Source: SABI01 sp963676605 (lineage in GTDB: Bacteria > Spirochaetota > Spirochaetia > Sphaerochaetales > Sphaerochaetaceae). Taken from it: DNA of 38,106 nucleotides. Numbering within the stretch: the first letter of the stretch is position 1; the number at the start of each line of letters is the position of its first letter. The DNA is taken from the NCBI GenBank assembly GCA_963676605.2, contig CAXXSP010000040.1, positions 1 to 38,106 of the forward strand, given 5' to 3'. Positions 8,068 through 16,643 of the stretch are shown here, piece by piece. Made by a program: the position numbers and the translations under genes. The notes beneath the pieces are model-generated. The model was not told where the DNA came from. It did not search any database and saw only the letters and a program-made list of their open reading frames with translations.

Positions 8068-9156
8068 ATGGACACACAGTACACTGCAGAAAACATTGAA
8101 CGGCTGATGAAACAGCAGGGAATGAGTATCGAAGATTTGGCTCAGCGTGTCGGAATTAAGGCTCATATGCTATCACTGGTCATTCGGGGACGTCTTGTTC
8201 CCGGTTCGACTCTCGTGCAGAAAATTGCCGACTCACTTCATGTAGAAAGCTCAGATATCCTGTCAGAATATGGATCTCTGACCTCCCTGAGATTCAGGAC
8301 GCGTCAGTTGAGTAATGGAGAGAAACTGAAACGGCGAGAAAGTATCAGAAAAGCGACGGTCTGGCTTGAAGACTACAGCTCTCTGGAAGAGGCTCTTCAT
8401 GACCGGCAGCCCTGTCTCTGCTCTGATATCACACCGGAGTCTCCCATGGAGACAGCACGTTCCGCGCGAAGGGTTTTCGGGATGGGAGAAGGTGATCCTC
8501 TCATCTCTCTCACATCCTTACTTGAGGCCGGAGGCATAAAAGTACGTCTTAGCGACTTCGGATTCTCAAAGACAAGCGGCTTCTCCATCGGAGAAGCTGA
8601 CGGAGGACCTGCCATCATTATAAACCGCAGCACTGCGATGAGTGTGGAGCGTCAGATCTTCACCATCGCACATGAACTCGGTCATCTCCTGCTCCATCAG
8701 CACTCCTATGAACCGACTCTCGAAAGTGAACATGCAGGAGAAGAGAAAGAGGCAAATGAGTTTGCAGGGAACTTCATCCTTCCAGAGAAGGCGTTCTGTG
8801 AGGCCTGGGATGCTGCGGCAGGACTCGACTTTGTCTCGAAGGTGCTCCGCCTGAAAGGCATCTTCTCCGTCAGTTACCAGACGGTACTTCAGCGTCTCTA
8901 TCAGATTGAGGACGGTCTCCGTCTTGCTGATCTCAGGAGACGTTTCGCCATCGATTACAAGATGAAGTATAATCATGATCTGAAAAACTTCTACGAACCC
9001 TTCCCCATCGGTCCCTCTTCCATCATTCCCCTCAGGTACCCGGCCCTCGTTCGCCGTGCCTATGAGGAGGGTCTGATATCATATCCGAGAGCGACACAGA
9101 TGCTCACCCTCTCTCTTGAGGATATGAGAAGGAGGATCAATGACTGGAGAGGATAA
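8068..9156 (+). CDS. XRE-family regulator fused to M78 (ImmA/IrrE-like) metallopeptidase
   Basis: This is a 362-residue two-domain protein. Residues 7-65 form an XRE helix-turn-helix (GMSIEDLAQRVGIKAHMLSL, then VIRGRLVPG). The C-terminal part is an M78 zinc peptidase with HELGH at 202-206 and the downstream acidic motif EKEANEFAGNFILP (Glu228 the likely third ligand). Such proteins control stress, phage or toxin-antitoxin genes, some by cleaving a repressor. GGAGAGG lies upstream of the ATG, with a TATATA-rich -10-like stretch around 8032-8037. It converges with the Fic gene, 27 bases apart. Its targets cannot be told from the sequence. Confidence 0.9.
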   Translation: MDTQYTAENIERLMKQQGMSIEDLAQRVGIKAHMLSLVIRGRLVPGSTLVQKIADSLHVESSDILSEYGSLTSLRFRTRQLSNGEKLKRRESIRKATVWLEDYSSLEEALHDRQPCLCSDITPESPMETARSARRVFGMGEGDPLISLTSLLEAGGIKVRLSDFGFSKTSGFSIGEADGGPAIIINRSTAMSVERQIFTIAHELGHLLLHQHSYEPTLESEHAGEEKEANEFAGNFILPEKAFCEAWDAAAGLDFVSKVLRLKGIFSVSYQTVLQRLYQIEDGLRLADLRRRFAIDYKMKYNHDLKNFYEPFPIGPSSIIPLRYPALVRRAYEEGLISYPRATQMLTLSLEDMRRRINDWRG

Positions 9157-9183
9157 TGCCGGCAATGACCAATGGAGGATCCA

Positions 9184-10326
9184 TCATGTTCCTTCTCTTA
9201 AGATATTTAGATACTCTTTATATATGAAGGTCCTTGAACGTTTATTGCCACCGGTCTGTGCGAGAATGCCGATATCGACCAGTCGAGCAACCGCACTTGC
9301 TGTTGTGTTGTATGAAAGCTGCAAAGCTTTAGCTGTTCCGGTAATTTCCATGATCGGGTTCTGTTCAAGATAGGAGAACAGTGCATATGCTGTATTCCTT
9401 GCACGCCCCAGAGCGTTGATTCGGGTTGTATAGGTATCATGAAGTTTAGAAAGCAGCACGATATTATTATATGCATCCTGTGCCGATTCAGATACTGCGC
9501 TCAGGAAAAATCTGATCCATTGTTCATAATCTCCCTTACTTCTCACCAAGGACAACCGGTCATAATACTCTGTTCTATTTTTCTTAAGGAAATAAGAGAT
9601 ATAGAGGGCTGGAGTTGTCAGAGTCTTCTGTTCCATGAGGAACAAGGTGATAAGCAACCGTCCAATCCTTCCATTCCCATCAAGAAACGGATGGATAGTC
9701 TCAAATTGGTAATGGATCAAAGCTGCCCGGATCAGTACATCGAGGGTATCGATCGAGTTCATATATTTCTCCAGGTCAGACATCAGGAATTGCATATCAT
9801 CAGGGTGTGGAGGAATGTATCGTGCACTCTTCAAAGACATTCCTCCTCCACCGATCCAATTCTGTGAAGTGCGAAACTCTCCGGGACTTTTCTCCTGCCC
9901 ACGAACTCCATCCATGAGTATCGCATGAGTTTCCCGTATCAGTCGGTTGCAGAGCGGCAGGTTCTGCAGTCTCTCAATCGCATAGTCTGTTGCCTTGATA
10001 TACTGTATAACATCTGCGACATCCCTGTTCGCGTTCGATTTCTGTTCTGGATCAAGTACATCCTCCAACGTGCATTGAGTGCCTTCAATCTGGGAAGACA
10101 TGAGTGCTTCTTTACGGACATACATTGACACAAACAATGAGATATGAGGTATCAGTGATGAAATGTTTTCCAGTTTTGCTATCCAGCTATGTGACTGAAT
10201 CAGGAGCTGAGTCATTTCATCATCACAGAGAATAGGAGGATTCGGAGGAAGGGAGGAAGGCAGAAATGACTGGTAGGCCAACTCCCCATACAGTTGTGAT
10301 CTGAATCCGCCTTCTCTTCTCTCCAT
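9184..10326 (-). CDS. Fic-domain protein AMP-transferase with C-terminal winged helix
   Basis: This is a 380-residue class II Fic protein of the SoFic type. The inhibitory helix motif SSQIEG is at 77-82, where Glu81 would block ATP binding until displaced. The catalytic motif HPFLDGNGRIGR is complete at 212-223. Fic enzymes usually transfer AMP to a hydroxyl on a target protein. The C-terminal 70 residues form a winged helix (MEITGTAKALQLSYNTTASA, VARLVDIGIL), suggesting DNA binding. ATG at 10326-10324 is preferred over GTG at 10335 because GGAAGG is 8 bases upstream of it. The promoter region is packed with repeats that the winged helix could bind. Confidence 0.93.
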   Translation of the reverse strand: MERREGGFRSQLYGELAYQSFLPSSLPPNPPILCDDEMTQLLIQSHSWIAKLENISSLIPHISLFVSMYVRKEALMSSQIEGTQCTLEDVLDPEQKSNANRDVADVIQYIKATDYAIERLQNLPLCNRLIRETHAILMDGVRGQEKSPGEFRTSQNWIGGGGMSLKSARYIPPHPDDMQFLMSDLEKYMNSIDTLDVLIRAALIHYQFETIHPFLDGNGRIGRLLITLFLMEQKTLTTPALYISYFLKKNRTEYYDRLSLVRSKGDYEQWIRFFLSAVSESAQDAYNNIVLLSKLHDTYTTRINALGRARNTAYALFSYLEQNPIMEITGTAKALQLSYNTTASAVARLVDIGILAQTGGNKRSRTFIYKEYLNILREGT

Positions 10327-10350
10327 TTCTCGCACCTTCCTATGGACAGT

Positions 10351-10490
10351 TTGAAATAATACACGTCATGATACCATCCTTATTTCAATTTGTAAATCTA
10401 ACTTGAAATAAGGACCGTATTTCAAGTTTCTTATTTCAATTTAGACTCCTTATTTTAAATAAAGAGCTGTAATTCTGTTTCTTATTTCAG
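10351..10490. repeat. Cluster of seven TTATTTCAA repeats upstream of Fic gene
   Basis: The nonamer TTATTTCAA or its complement recurs at 10351-10359 (inverted), 10380-10388, 10403-10411 (inverted), 10417-10425 (first base G), 10431-10439, 10450-10458 (TTATTTTAA) and 10482-10490 (TTATTTCAG). Start-to-start spacings run from 14 to 32 bases. The copies are short, degenerate and in both orientations, which fits an array of protein-binding sites rather than a CRISPR. They start 25 bases upstream of the Fic start codon. Confidence 0.7.
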
Positions 10491-10540
10491 GTTGGAGATA
10501 TTTCGCGAGAATGGCCTTTTTCTATTTCCGGGAAAGAGAG

Positions 10541-10591
10541 AAAAAAAAGACGGGAAAGTCCGATGCATACACAGCATCTTCGATTCCCGTC
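10541..10591 (-). terminator. Rho-independent terminator of the ornithine carbamoyltransferase operon
   Basis: On the minus strand GACGGGAA pairs with TTCCCGTC across 10549-10591. An inner GATGC/GCATC stem lengthens the hairpin. The descending arm runs directly into eight T (complement of 10541-10548). It lies 48 bases beyond the carbamoyltransferase stop codon. Confidence 0.85.
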
Positions 10592-10638
10592 GATTCATTC
10601 TGCCAGGGAGGACGCTCCCGGGTCGGATCTGTCAGTTC

Positions 10639-11631
10639 CTAGAGCACGTCACTCACTGTGGCAACCATGACTGCCTTGATCGTGTGCATTCTGTTCTCAG
10701 CTTCGTCGAATACAACCGAGTTTTTCGAACGGAACACGGAGTCAGTCACTTCCATCTCCTTGAGTCCGTAGGTCTCCTCGACCATCTTACTCACAGAGGT
10801 GTTCGTGTCATGAAAGGCAGGAAGACAGTGCTGGAACATCACTTCAGGATTCCCTGAGGCTGCCATCAGCTCGTCATTCACCTGGTAGGGCAGGAGAAGT
10901 CTGATTCTCTCTTCCATCTGATCCTCTTCACCCATGGAAACCCAGACATCCGTGTAGATCACGTCTGCGTCCTTCACGGCTTCTTTCGGATCCACGATAT
11001 ATTCCAGTTTTGCTCCGCTCTTCGCACAGTCTCCCTGGAGTTCTTCCATCAGTTCCTTATTGGCGGGAAGCTCGCTCGGGCTTGTGATGACGAAGTGCAT
11101 ACCCATCTTCGCAGCCCCGATCATGAGTGCGTTGGCCATGTTGTTCCGTCCGTCACCGACGAAGACAAACTTGATCTCATTGAGCGCTTTGCTGCTGTGC
11201 TCTCTGATTGTCATAAAGTCGGCAAGGATCTGGGTCGGGTGGTCGATGTCGGTCAGACCGTTATACACGGGAATCCCGGAGAACTCGGCGAGTTCCTCGA
11301 CAAGTTCCTGGCTGTTGCCCCGGTACTGGAGTCCGTCATAGAAACGGCCGAGCACCTTTGCTGTATCCTCGATCGATTCCTTCTTTCCCATCTGTGAATT
11401 GGTGAGATAGGTAACCCCGGCCCCTTCGTCCATGGCGGCGACCTCAAAGGCGCAGCGGGTACGGGTGGAGGGTTTGTCGAAGATCAGGACAATATTCTTT
11501 CCTTCAAGGAGCTTTTCTGTGCGCTTCTCGAGTTTCTTCTTCTTTAATGTATCTGACAGGTCGAGCAGATAGGTGATCTCCTCGGCTGTGTAATCTTTCA
11601 GGGTAAGTAAGCTTCTTCCTTTCAAATTCAT
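10639..11631 (-). CDS. argF/arcB: Ornithine carbamoyltransferase
   Basis: This 330-residue cytosolic enzyme makes citrulline and phosphate from carbamoyl phosphate and ornithine, or runs in reverse in the arginine deiminase pathway. The carbamoyl-phosphate motif STRTR is at 55-59, HPTQ at 131-134, the ornithine-loop DVWVSMG at 228-234, and HCLP with the catalytic Cys at 268-271. Length is normal for the family. It starts 4 bases after the rmuC stop, with a GAGGAG signal inside the end of rmuC, and ends in a good terminator. Whether it is anabolic (ArgF) or catabolic (ArcB) cannot be settled, because no other arginine genes are nearby. Confidence 0.95.
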   Translation of the reverse strand: MNLKGRSLLTLKDYTAEEITYLLDLSDTLKKKKLEKRTEKLLEGKNIVLIFDKPSTRTRCAFEVAAMDEGAGVTYLTNSQMGKKESIEDTAKVLGRFYDGLQYRGNSQELVEELAEFSGIPVYNGLTDIDHPTQILADFMTIREHSSKALNEIKFVFVGDGRNNMANALMIGAAKMGMHFVITSPSELPANKELMEELQGDCAKSGAKLEYIVDPKEAVKDADVIYTDVWVSMGEEDQMEERIRLLLPYQVNDELMAASGNPEVMFQHCLPAFHDTNTSVSKMVEETYGLKEMEVTDSVFRSKNSVVFDEAENRMHTIKAVMVATVSDVL

Positions 11632-11635
11632 CTCT

Positions 11636-12769
11636 TCAATTCTCCTCTATCTGATACTCCGGCTCTTCATCGATCGACTCGACCGAGCGGAGTTTCTTCT
11701 GTATCGTATCACTTCTTTTCGTAACCTGCGAGAGGTCACTTGTGGCCAGATCGAGATGTTTTCTCATTTTATCGAGAAGAAGAGCGAATTTCGATATCTC
11801 ATTCTTCACATTTGCAAGGAGGTGCCACACCTCACTTGAACGTTTCTGTATGGCAAGCGTCCTGAATCCCATCTGCAGGGAATTCAGGAGAGCGGCAAGG
11901 GTTGTAGGTCCTGCAATCGAAACACGGTAGCGTCTCTGAATCTCCTGAACGAAACCGGGAGACTGGAGCACCTCGGCGTAGAGCCCCTCGGTGGGGAGAA
12001 ACAGGACGGCGAAATCGGTTGTCACCGGGACATTGATATACTTATCGCTGATATCTTTTGCCTCTTTCTTCACCCTGACGAGGATTGCCTTTCTGGACTC
12101 TTCTACGGCAGCCTTGTCTCCCTTCTCACGGGCATCGACAAGGCGCTCGTAATCCTCCTTGGGGAACTTCGCATCAATAGGAAGGAGCACCGGATCTCCG
12201 TCATCCATACCAGGAAGGCGGATAGCGAACTCAACCCTCTCGCTGCTGTTCTTCTTCGTCGCCACATTCTTTTCATACTGGGAAGGAGTGAGCACCTCCT
12301 CGAGAATCGCATGAAGCTGAAACTCTCCCCACATGCCCCTCGACTTCACATTCGTGAGAACTCTTTTCAGGTCTCCCACGCCATCGGCAAGCTGACTCAT
12401 CTCACCAAGGCCCTTATTCACAGCACTCAGCTGATCACTCACAACCTTGAAGGACTCCCCCAGACGCTTCTCCAGGGTGTCATGCAGCTGCGTATCGACC
12501 GTTGTTCTGATCTGCTCAAGCCGTTTTTCATTACTCTCCTGAAGGGAGGCTATCTTGCGGTCGATCGTCTCATTCACCTGGAAGAGCTGGTTCTGTGTCA
12601 GCGAAGCCATCTGAGTCAGCGTCCCTACACTCTTCTCATTCTGTTCGCTCATCAGAACACGAAGCTCCTTCTCGAGCTTCTGCACACTCTTTTTCATCAC
12701 AACAAAGGAAATCAGGGACACAGAGGCAACAGTGAGAATGATAAGAATAATCAGAACCAGTGTACTCAT
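11636..12769 (-). CDS. rmuC: DNA recombination protein RmuC homologue
   Basis: This is a 377-residue protein. One N-terminal membrane segment (about 3-24) is followed by a long coiled coil (about 26-125) and the RmuC domain. Family landmarks include KSRGMWGEFQLHAILEEVL and LLPIDAKFPKEDYERLV. RmuC proteins resemble PD-(D/E)XK nucleases, and in E. coli they limit inversions at short inverted repeats. A GGAGG 6 bases from the ATG supports the start. It forms an operon with ornithine carbamoyltransferase although the functions are unrelated. The hipB promoter, with no terminator between, may also read into it. Confidence 0.92.
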   Translation of the reverse strand: MSTLVLIILIILTVASVSLISFVVMKKSVQKLEKELRVLMSEQNEKSVGTLTQMASLTQNQLFQVNETIDRKIASLQESNEKRLEQIRTTVDTQLHDTLEKRLGESFKVVSDQLSAVNKGLGEMSQLADGVGDLKRVLTNVKSRGMWGEFQLHAILEEVLTPSQYEKNVATKKNSSERVEFAIRLPGMDDGDPVLLPIDAKFPKEDYERLVDAREKGDKAAVEESRKAILVRVKKEAKDISDKYINVPVTTDFAVLFLPTEGLYAEVLQSPGFVQEIQRRYRVSIAGPTTLAALLNSLQMGFRTLAIQKRSSEVWHLLANVKNEISKFALLLDKMRKHLDLATSDLSQVTKRSDTIQKKLRSVESIDEEPEYQIEEN

Positions 12770-12840
12770 AACGTACCTCCTTCCTTCTTAGATGAAATTG
12801 TCTTACTCTTTGTGCATCACATCATAGAAAAAAGGATGAG

Positions 12841-13053
12841 TTATATCAAGTTGGGAAGGTTATGGAAGATCGGATACATGTTTAGCCGCTTTATCGGCTG
12901 GGGATTAAGCCCTTCAGGAGCGTACGCAAAAGAAAACACTTCTTTTCCTCCTGTAACAGACACATGAAGATTTCCCACGAGTGTAGGAGTGGTCATCCCT
13001 TTCCAGTGAACATATATGTAGGAGGTCTTTTGTCTCCGAAGTGAACTCTTCAC
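12841..13053 (-). pseudogene. hipA: Truncated hipA remnant (N-terminal stub of HipA toxin kinase)
   Basis: Starting at a GTG that overlaps the hipB stop (GTGA), the reading frame gives YIYVHWKGMTTPTLVGNLHV and then GGKEVFSFAYAPE. This matches the beginning of HipA-family kinases (the small N-terminal domain). After roughly 50 residues the resemblance stops and the frame ends at residue 70. The kinase body with its ATP-binding and catalytic motifs is absent, and 71 bases later rmuC begins. I read this as a deletion that removed about 85-90 percent of hipA. A free-standing HipA N-terminal domain protein is less likely. Confidence 0.7.
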
Positions 13054-13373
13054 TCCTTTTCTCTCTTATTCACCCGTTTCCTCGGACTCTTCAGGCCCAG
13101 ATCCTGAAGACGTCTTCCCACCTCATCATCCTTGGCAACTTCATTCAGATCATATTCAAGACCGAGGCAGAACAGGACATTCGCATAGATACCGAAAGAA
13201 ACGGCAGGATTGCCGTTTTCCACTTTCCTGAGCGTCGTACGGGTGATTCCCGCCCTCTGGGAGAGCATCTCTGTCGTGATACGCCGTCTCAGACGGGCAA
13301 GGCGGATACGCTCTCCGAAATCACTCATGATGTCCTGTACTGACGGAAGCACCGTTACACTCTTTCTTGACAA
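13050..13373 (-). CDS. hipB: HipB-like XRE antitoxin/repressor
   Basis: This is a 107-residue helix-turn-helix protein. The XRE fold occupies about 20-75 (RLARLRRRITTEMLSQRAGI, TRTTLRKVENGNPAVSFGIY), followed by a basic tail. The start is a TTG at 13373-13371, supported by GGAGG 6 bases upstream and an extended -10 just before it. In HipBA systems HipB neutralises the HipA kinase and represses the operon. Here the hipA frame begins in the classic overlapping position but is truncated, so HipB is now an orphan repressor. It may survive because it controls its own promoter or rmuC expression. Confidence 0.85.
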   Translation of the reverse strand: MSRKSVTVLPSVQDIMSDFGERIRLARLRRRITTEMLSQRAGITRTTLRKVENGNPAVSFGIYANVLFCLGLEYDLNEVAKDDEVGRRLQDLGLKSPRKRVNKREKE

Positions 13374-13394
13374 CCCAATCCTCCAATAATGATT

Positions 13395-13437
13395 ATTATA
13401 TCAACCATCTATGGATATATTGTATATAATAATATCC
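13395..13437 (-). promoter_or_regulatory. hipB promoter with operator-like dyad
   Basis: On the minus strand a perfect TATAAT (complement of 13395-13400) is preceded by TG in the extended -10 position. The -35 region is covered by an inverted repeat with 6-bp arms, GGATAT at 13413-13418 and ATATCC at 13432-13437. Binding there would block the polymerase, as HipB does at its own promoter in E. coli, although the arms there are arranged differently. Confidence 0.6.
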
Positions 13438-13728
13438 TTTATTCCAACAATAAAAGAAGAAAGCAGACGAAGTAATGGATCTATCACCTCTGTGTGCGCT
13501 CCTCTACACACCAGCTTCGGCTGCGACCTATTCTCATGACACATCTTCACGCAAATTTCTCACTTATGGCAGATTTCATCAAGAAATATATTATGATATA
13601 CAGCAAGCAATACGGTTATTTTCAGGTTATGAGAGAACTTTTTGAATTAGATCTAATTCTCACGATGACAAGTGACATAAGTTATGATACAATACAAGGC
13701 ACACCACAGGAGGAGCAGTGAACTGCAG
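13438..13728 (+). promoter_or_regulatory. Upstream region of cyclic-di-GMP gene with 16-bp palindrome
   Basis: This gap lies between the hipB promoter and the GGDEF/HD-GYP gene. It holds a perfect palindrome GAATTAGATCTAATTC at 13644-13659. About 25 bases further on is a -10-like TATGAT at 13683-13688, just upstream of the likely translational start region. The palindrome is a good candidate operator for a homodimeric regulator, which is not identified here. No gene is seen in the rest. Confidence 0.4.
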
Positions 13729-16425
13729 ATGAGCAAGACAAGAAAACCCCTCTCGATCAAACATACCATAATCATCGTATTTGAAACTGTCACGATTATC
13801 TCGGCGCTTCTCATTATTGGTCTCCTGTTCTCACGATGGACGCGCTCAGCTCAGGAAACGAGTATCAGGATATCATCAACGATTGCCAGGGATGTTTCCA
13901 AACAGATCATCTCCTTCATGGAAATTCCTCTTCAAGTGAATGACGAGAACCACAAGATCATAGAGAACGGAATCCTCTCCCTGGAAAATCAGAAACTGAG
14001 GGAGAAGTTTTTTACTGGTACCCTGGCAAGCCAGACCGAACAGATCTACTCGTTCAGTATCGGAACGGTGAACGGGGAGTACTACGGTGCACGGCGTAAT
14101 GAAGTCGGAGAGATTGAAATCATGAGGAATAACGCCTCCACAGGCGGTCACTCATGGTACTACTCGATCAATGACGATCTCACCGCATCAGATATCGCGG
14201 TGAAGCTGAACCGGTTCGACCCGAGAACGAGAGAATGGTATAAAGCGGCTCTCTCAGCGGACGGCCCCTCCTTCTCACCGGTCTATCAGCATTTTGTGAT
14301 GAACGACCTGACGATCTCGGCTGCTATCCCCGTACAGGATCATTCGAATGGAAAGCTGATCGGTGTCATGGGCTCCCACATGCTCCTCGGAGGAGCCGGG
14401 GAGTTCCTCGCTGAAGCGATCAGTGAATATGACGGGTATGCGTTCATCGTGGAAAAGGAGAGCGGCTACCTCATCGCGAACTCGATGGGACTGAAGAACT
14501 TCATAGTACACGAGGACAAGACCTCTCAGAGGCTCACCCTTGATGATATTGAGAACACGGCGGTTCAGAGTATCGGCAGAGATTATTCAGCCGAAGACAC
14601 CTCCTTCGTCACCCACCCCGAAAATATTGAGGATACGCTTTACGTCAGCGTGAGAGATATCAACCTGCCGGGGATCAAGTGGATGGTCATCACCGCCGTT
14701 CCCGAAGCTTTTCTTTTCCATCATGCGCGGGAGAGTATCGGCCTTGCAGGCTACCTCGTCCTCGCAGCCCTCCTTCTCTCGATAGGTATCTACTACCTGG
14801 TGTCACGAAACCTCTGGAAACCGATGGACAATCTCCTCTCTGTAGCAAAATCCCTTTCAGCCGGAAACCTCAATGAGCGAGTCCGCATAGTACGTAAAGA
14901 TGAGATAGGGACAATTTCCGAAGGACTCAACCTTGTCGCGGATAAGATGCAGTACCTGATCAACAATCTCGAAAAGATCGTTGATGAAAGGACAGGTGAG
15001 CTGAATCTGGCGAACAGCGACCTGGATGAGAGCAGAATACAGCTCCAGACACTCCTCGATTCCACGGCGGAAGGGATCTTCGGTATCGACCTGGAGGGGA
15101 GATGCACCTTTTTAAATAGGGCATCGCTCCGTCTCCTCGGCTATAGTGACCAGAGCACTCTTCTGGGAGAGCGGATGCACGACCTTATCCATCACCGACA
15201 CGACAGGGATACAGACTGCTCACCCGATTCCTGCCCGATCATCACTTCAATCCGTACCGGCAGGGGATACAGCTCGGAAGACGATGTTTTCAGGAAAGCA
15301 GACGGCAAGTTCATAGATGTCGCCTTCCACTCCTATCCCCTGGTCCGTGACGGAGAGATAGCAGGAGGAGTCATCACCTTCCTCGATATCACGGAGAAGA
15401 AAGAGAGAGAGAAGCAGATCGAATACCTGCGTTGTCACGACTCTCTGACCGGACTGCTCAACCGAAGCACGATCGAGGAGTTATTCCTCCACATCGATAC
15501 CCCTGAACACTATCCCCTCTCCGTCATCTTCGGAGACCTCAACGGTCTCAAGATGACCAATGACCTGTTCGGCCATGCCACGGGAGATGCCCTGATAGCA
15601 GGGGCTTCAGAGGTACTTTCCGACTCCCTGAGATCACACGATATCGCGGCAAGGATCGGAGGAGATGAATTCCTTATTCTCCTTCCCCATACGACGGAGA
15701 AGGAGACTGAAGGAGTCATTGCGCAGATAAAGTCCGGGTTCAAGGATAAACGGATTGATGCGATCAAGTATTCCATGGCTCTCGGATATGCAACAAAGAA
15801 AGAGGGAAACGAGTCTGTCGAGTCCCTGATTGCGATAGCCGAGGATGAGATGTACAAGGATAAGGCCCAGAACAAGAAGGATACTCAGGCTGTCAGTATC
15901 GCAACGATCAGGGAAGCCCTCGCAGAGAAGAAGCAGAACTCCTGGAATACCTCCCCGGAAGCCGCGGCACTCTGTGATGATATAGGGAAAGCCCTCAGAC
16001 TCCCGAAACCTGAACGCGAGAAACTGCAGAAGGCTCTCCTCTACCACGATATAGGGATGATCACCCTCGAGGAGCACCTTTTCCGCAAGGAGCCTCTCAC
16101 AGCGGAAGAGTTCGATGCTTTCCAGATGCATCCGGTCATGGGCTACCGTATCCTCAACCTCTTCGATGACATGCTCGATATCGCAGAGATCGTCTACACC
16201 TACCATGAACACTGGGATGGCAGCGGAATACCGCGAGGACTGAAGGGAGAGAAGATACCTCTCCTCTCACGCGTTCTCGCGATCATAGAGATGTACGATT
16301 ACCACACCCATGTAGAGAAGATGACGGTGGAGGCTTCCCTTGAGGCTCTTTCGGAGAAATCAGGAACGTTCTTTGATCCCAGCATACTCCAGATATTTTT
16401 TGAAACCGTAAGTGATATCAGATGA
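13729..16425 (+). CDS. Membrane Cache-HAMP-PAS-GGDEF-HD-GYP cyclic-di-GMP signalling protein
   Basis: This is 898 residues from the ATG at 13729. An in-frame ATG at 13684 is possible, but the only GGAGG-like signal lies inside its first codons. Order: membrane helix 13-34, periplasmic Cache sensor to about 330, second helix about 336-358, HAMP about 360-412, PAS about 438-560, GGDEF about 570-725, HD-GYP about 745-898. GGDEF is intact at 644-648, and the inhibitory RxxD site (RSHD, 635-638) is exactly 5 residues before it, so synthesis of cyclic-di-GMP with feedback control is likely. The HD-GYP half keeps HD at 773-774 and HE at 826-827, but has GIP instead of GYP and lacks the usual first His ligand. 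Confidence 0.92.
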   Translation: MSKTRKPLSIKHTIIIVFETVTIISALLIIGLLFSRWTRSAQETSIRISSTIARDVSKQIISFMEIPLQVNDENHKIIENGILSLENQKLREKFFTGTLASQTEQIYSFSIGTVNGEYYGARRNEVGEIEIMRNNASTGGHSWYYSINDDLTASDIAVKLNRFDPRTREWYKAALSADGPSFSPVYQHFVMNDLTISAAIPVQDHSNGKLIGVMGSHMLLGGAGEFLAEAISEYDGYAFIVEKESGYLIANSMGLKNFIVHEDKTSQRLTLDDIENTAVQSIGRDYSAEDTSFVTHPENIEDTLYVSVRDINLPGIKWMVITAVPEAFLFHHARESIGLAGYLVLAALLLSIGIYYLVSRNLWKPMDNLLSVAKSLSAGNLNERVRIVRKDEIGTISEGLNLVADKMQYLINNLEKIVDERTGELNLANSDLDESRIQLQTLLDSTAEGIFGIDLEGRCTFLNRASLRLLGYSDQSTLLGERMHDLIHHRHDRDTDCSPDSCPIITSIRTGRGYSSEDDVFRKADGKFIDVAFHSYPLVRDGEIAGGVITFLDITEKKEREKQIEYLRCHDSLTGLLNRSTIEELFLHIDTPEHYPLSVIFGDLNGLKMTNDLFGHATGDALIAGASEVLSDSLRSHDIAARIGGDEFLILLPHTTEKETEGVIAQIKSGFKDKRIDAIKYSMALGYATKKEGNESVESLIAIAEDEMYKDKAQNKKDTQAVSIATIREALAEKKQNSWNTSPEAAALCDDIGKALRLPKPEREKLQKALLYHDIGMITLEEHLFRKEPLTAEEFDAFQMHPVMGYRILNLFDDMLDIAEIVYTYHEHWDGSGIPRGLKGEKIPLLSRVLAIIEMYDYHTHVEKMTVEASLEALSEKSGTFFDPSILQIFFETVSDIR

Positions 16426-16643
16426 GATAAAAACACTATACAAGACGCACAAAACACGATCTCGAGAGGAGTTTAACTTCGTCCCTCGCACAGGGATCAC
16501 GGATCTGTTTTCTTGAATCCGGTAAAACTGTCCCTGAAGTGCATCTTGCTCCTGAGAGAACGGCTCTCCCTAGAAACGAAACATGCCCCGACGCAGACAT
16601 CACATCTACACCGGGGACTATACCTATTACAAAGGATTACTCC

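Noticed and set aside
7869..8096. 75-codon minus-strand frame over the candidate RNA
   Set aside because: It has no ribosome-binding site, crosses the start of the XRE-M78 gene and overlaps the strong inverted repeat.
10351..10490. Repeat cluster considered as a small CRISPR array
   Set aside because: Repeats are only 9 bases, occur in both orientations, have irregular spacing and lack cas genes. Regulator-binding sites fit better.
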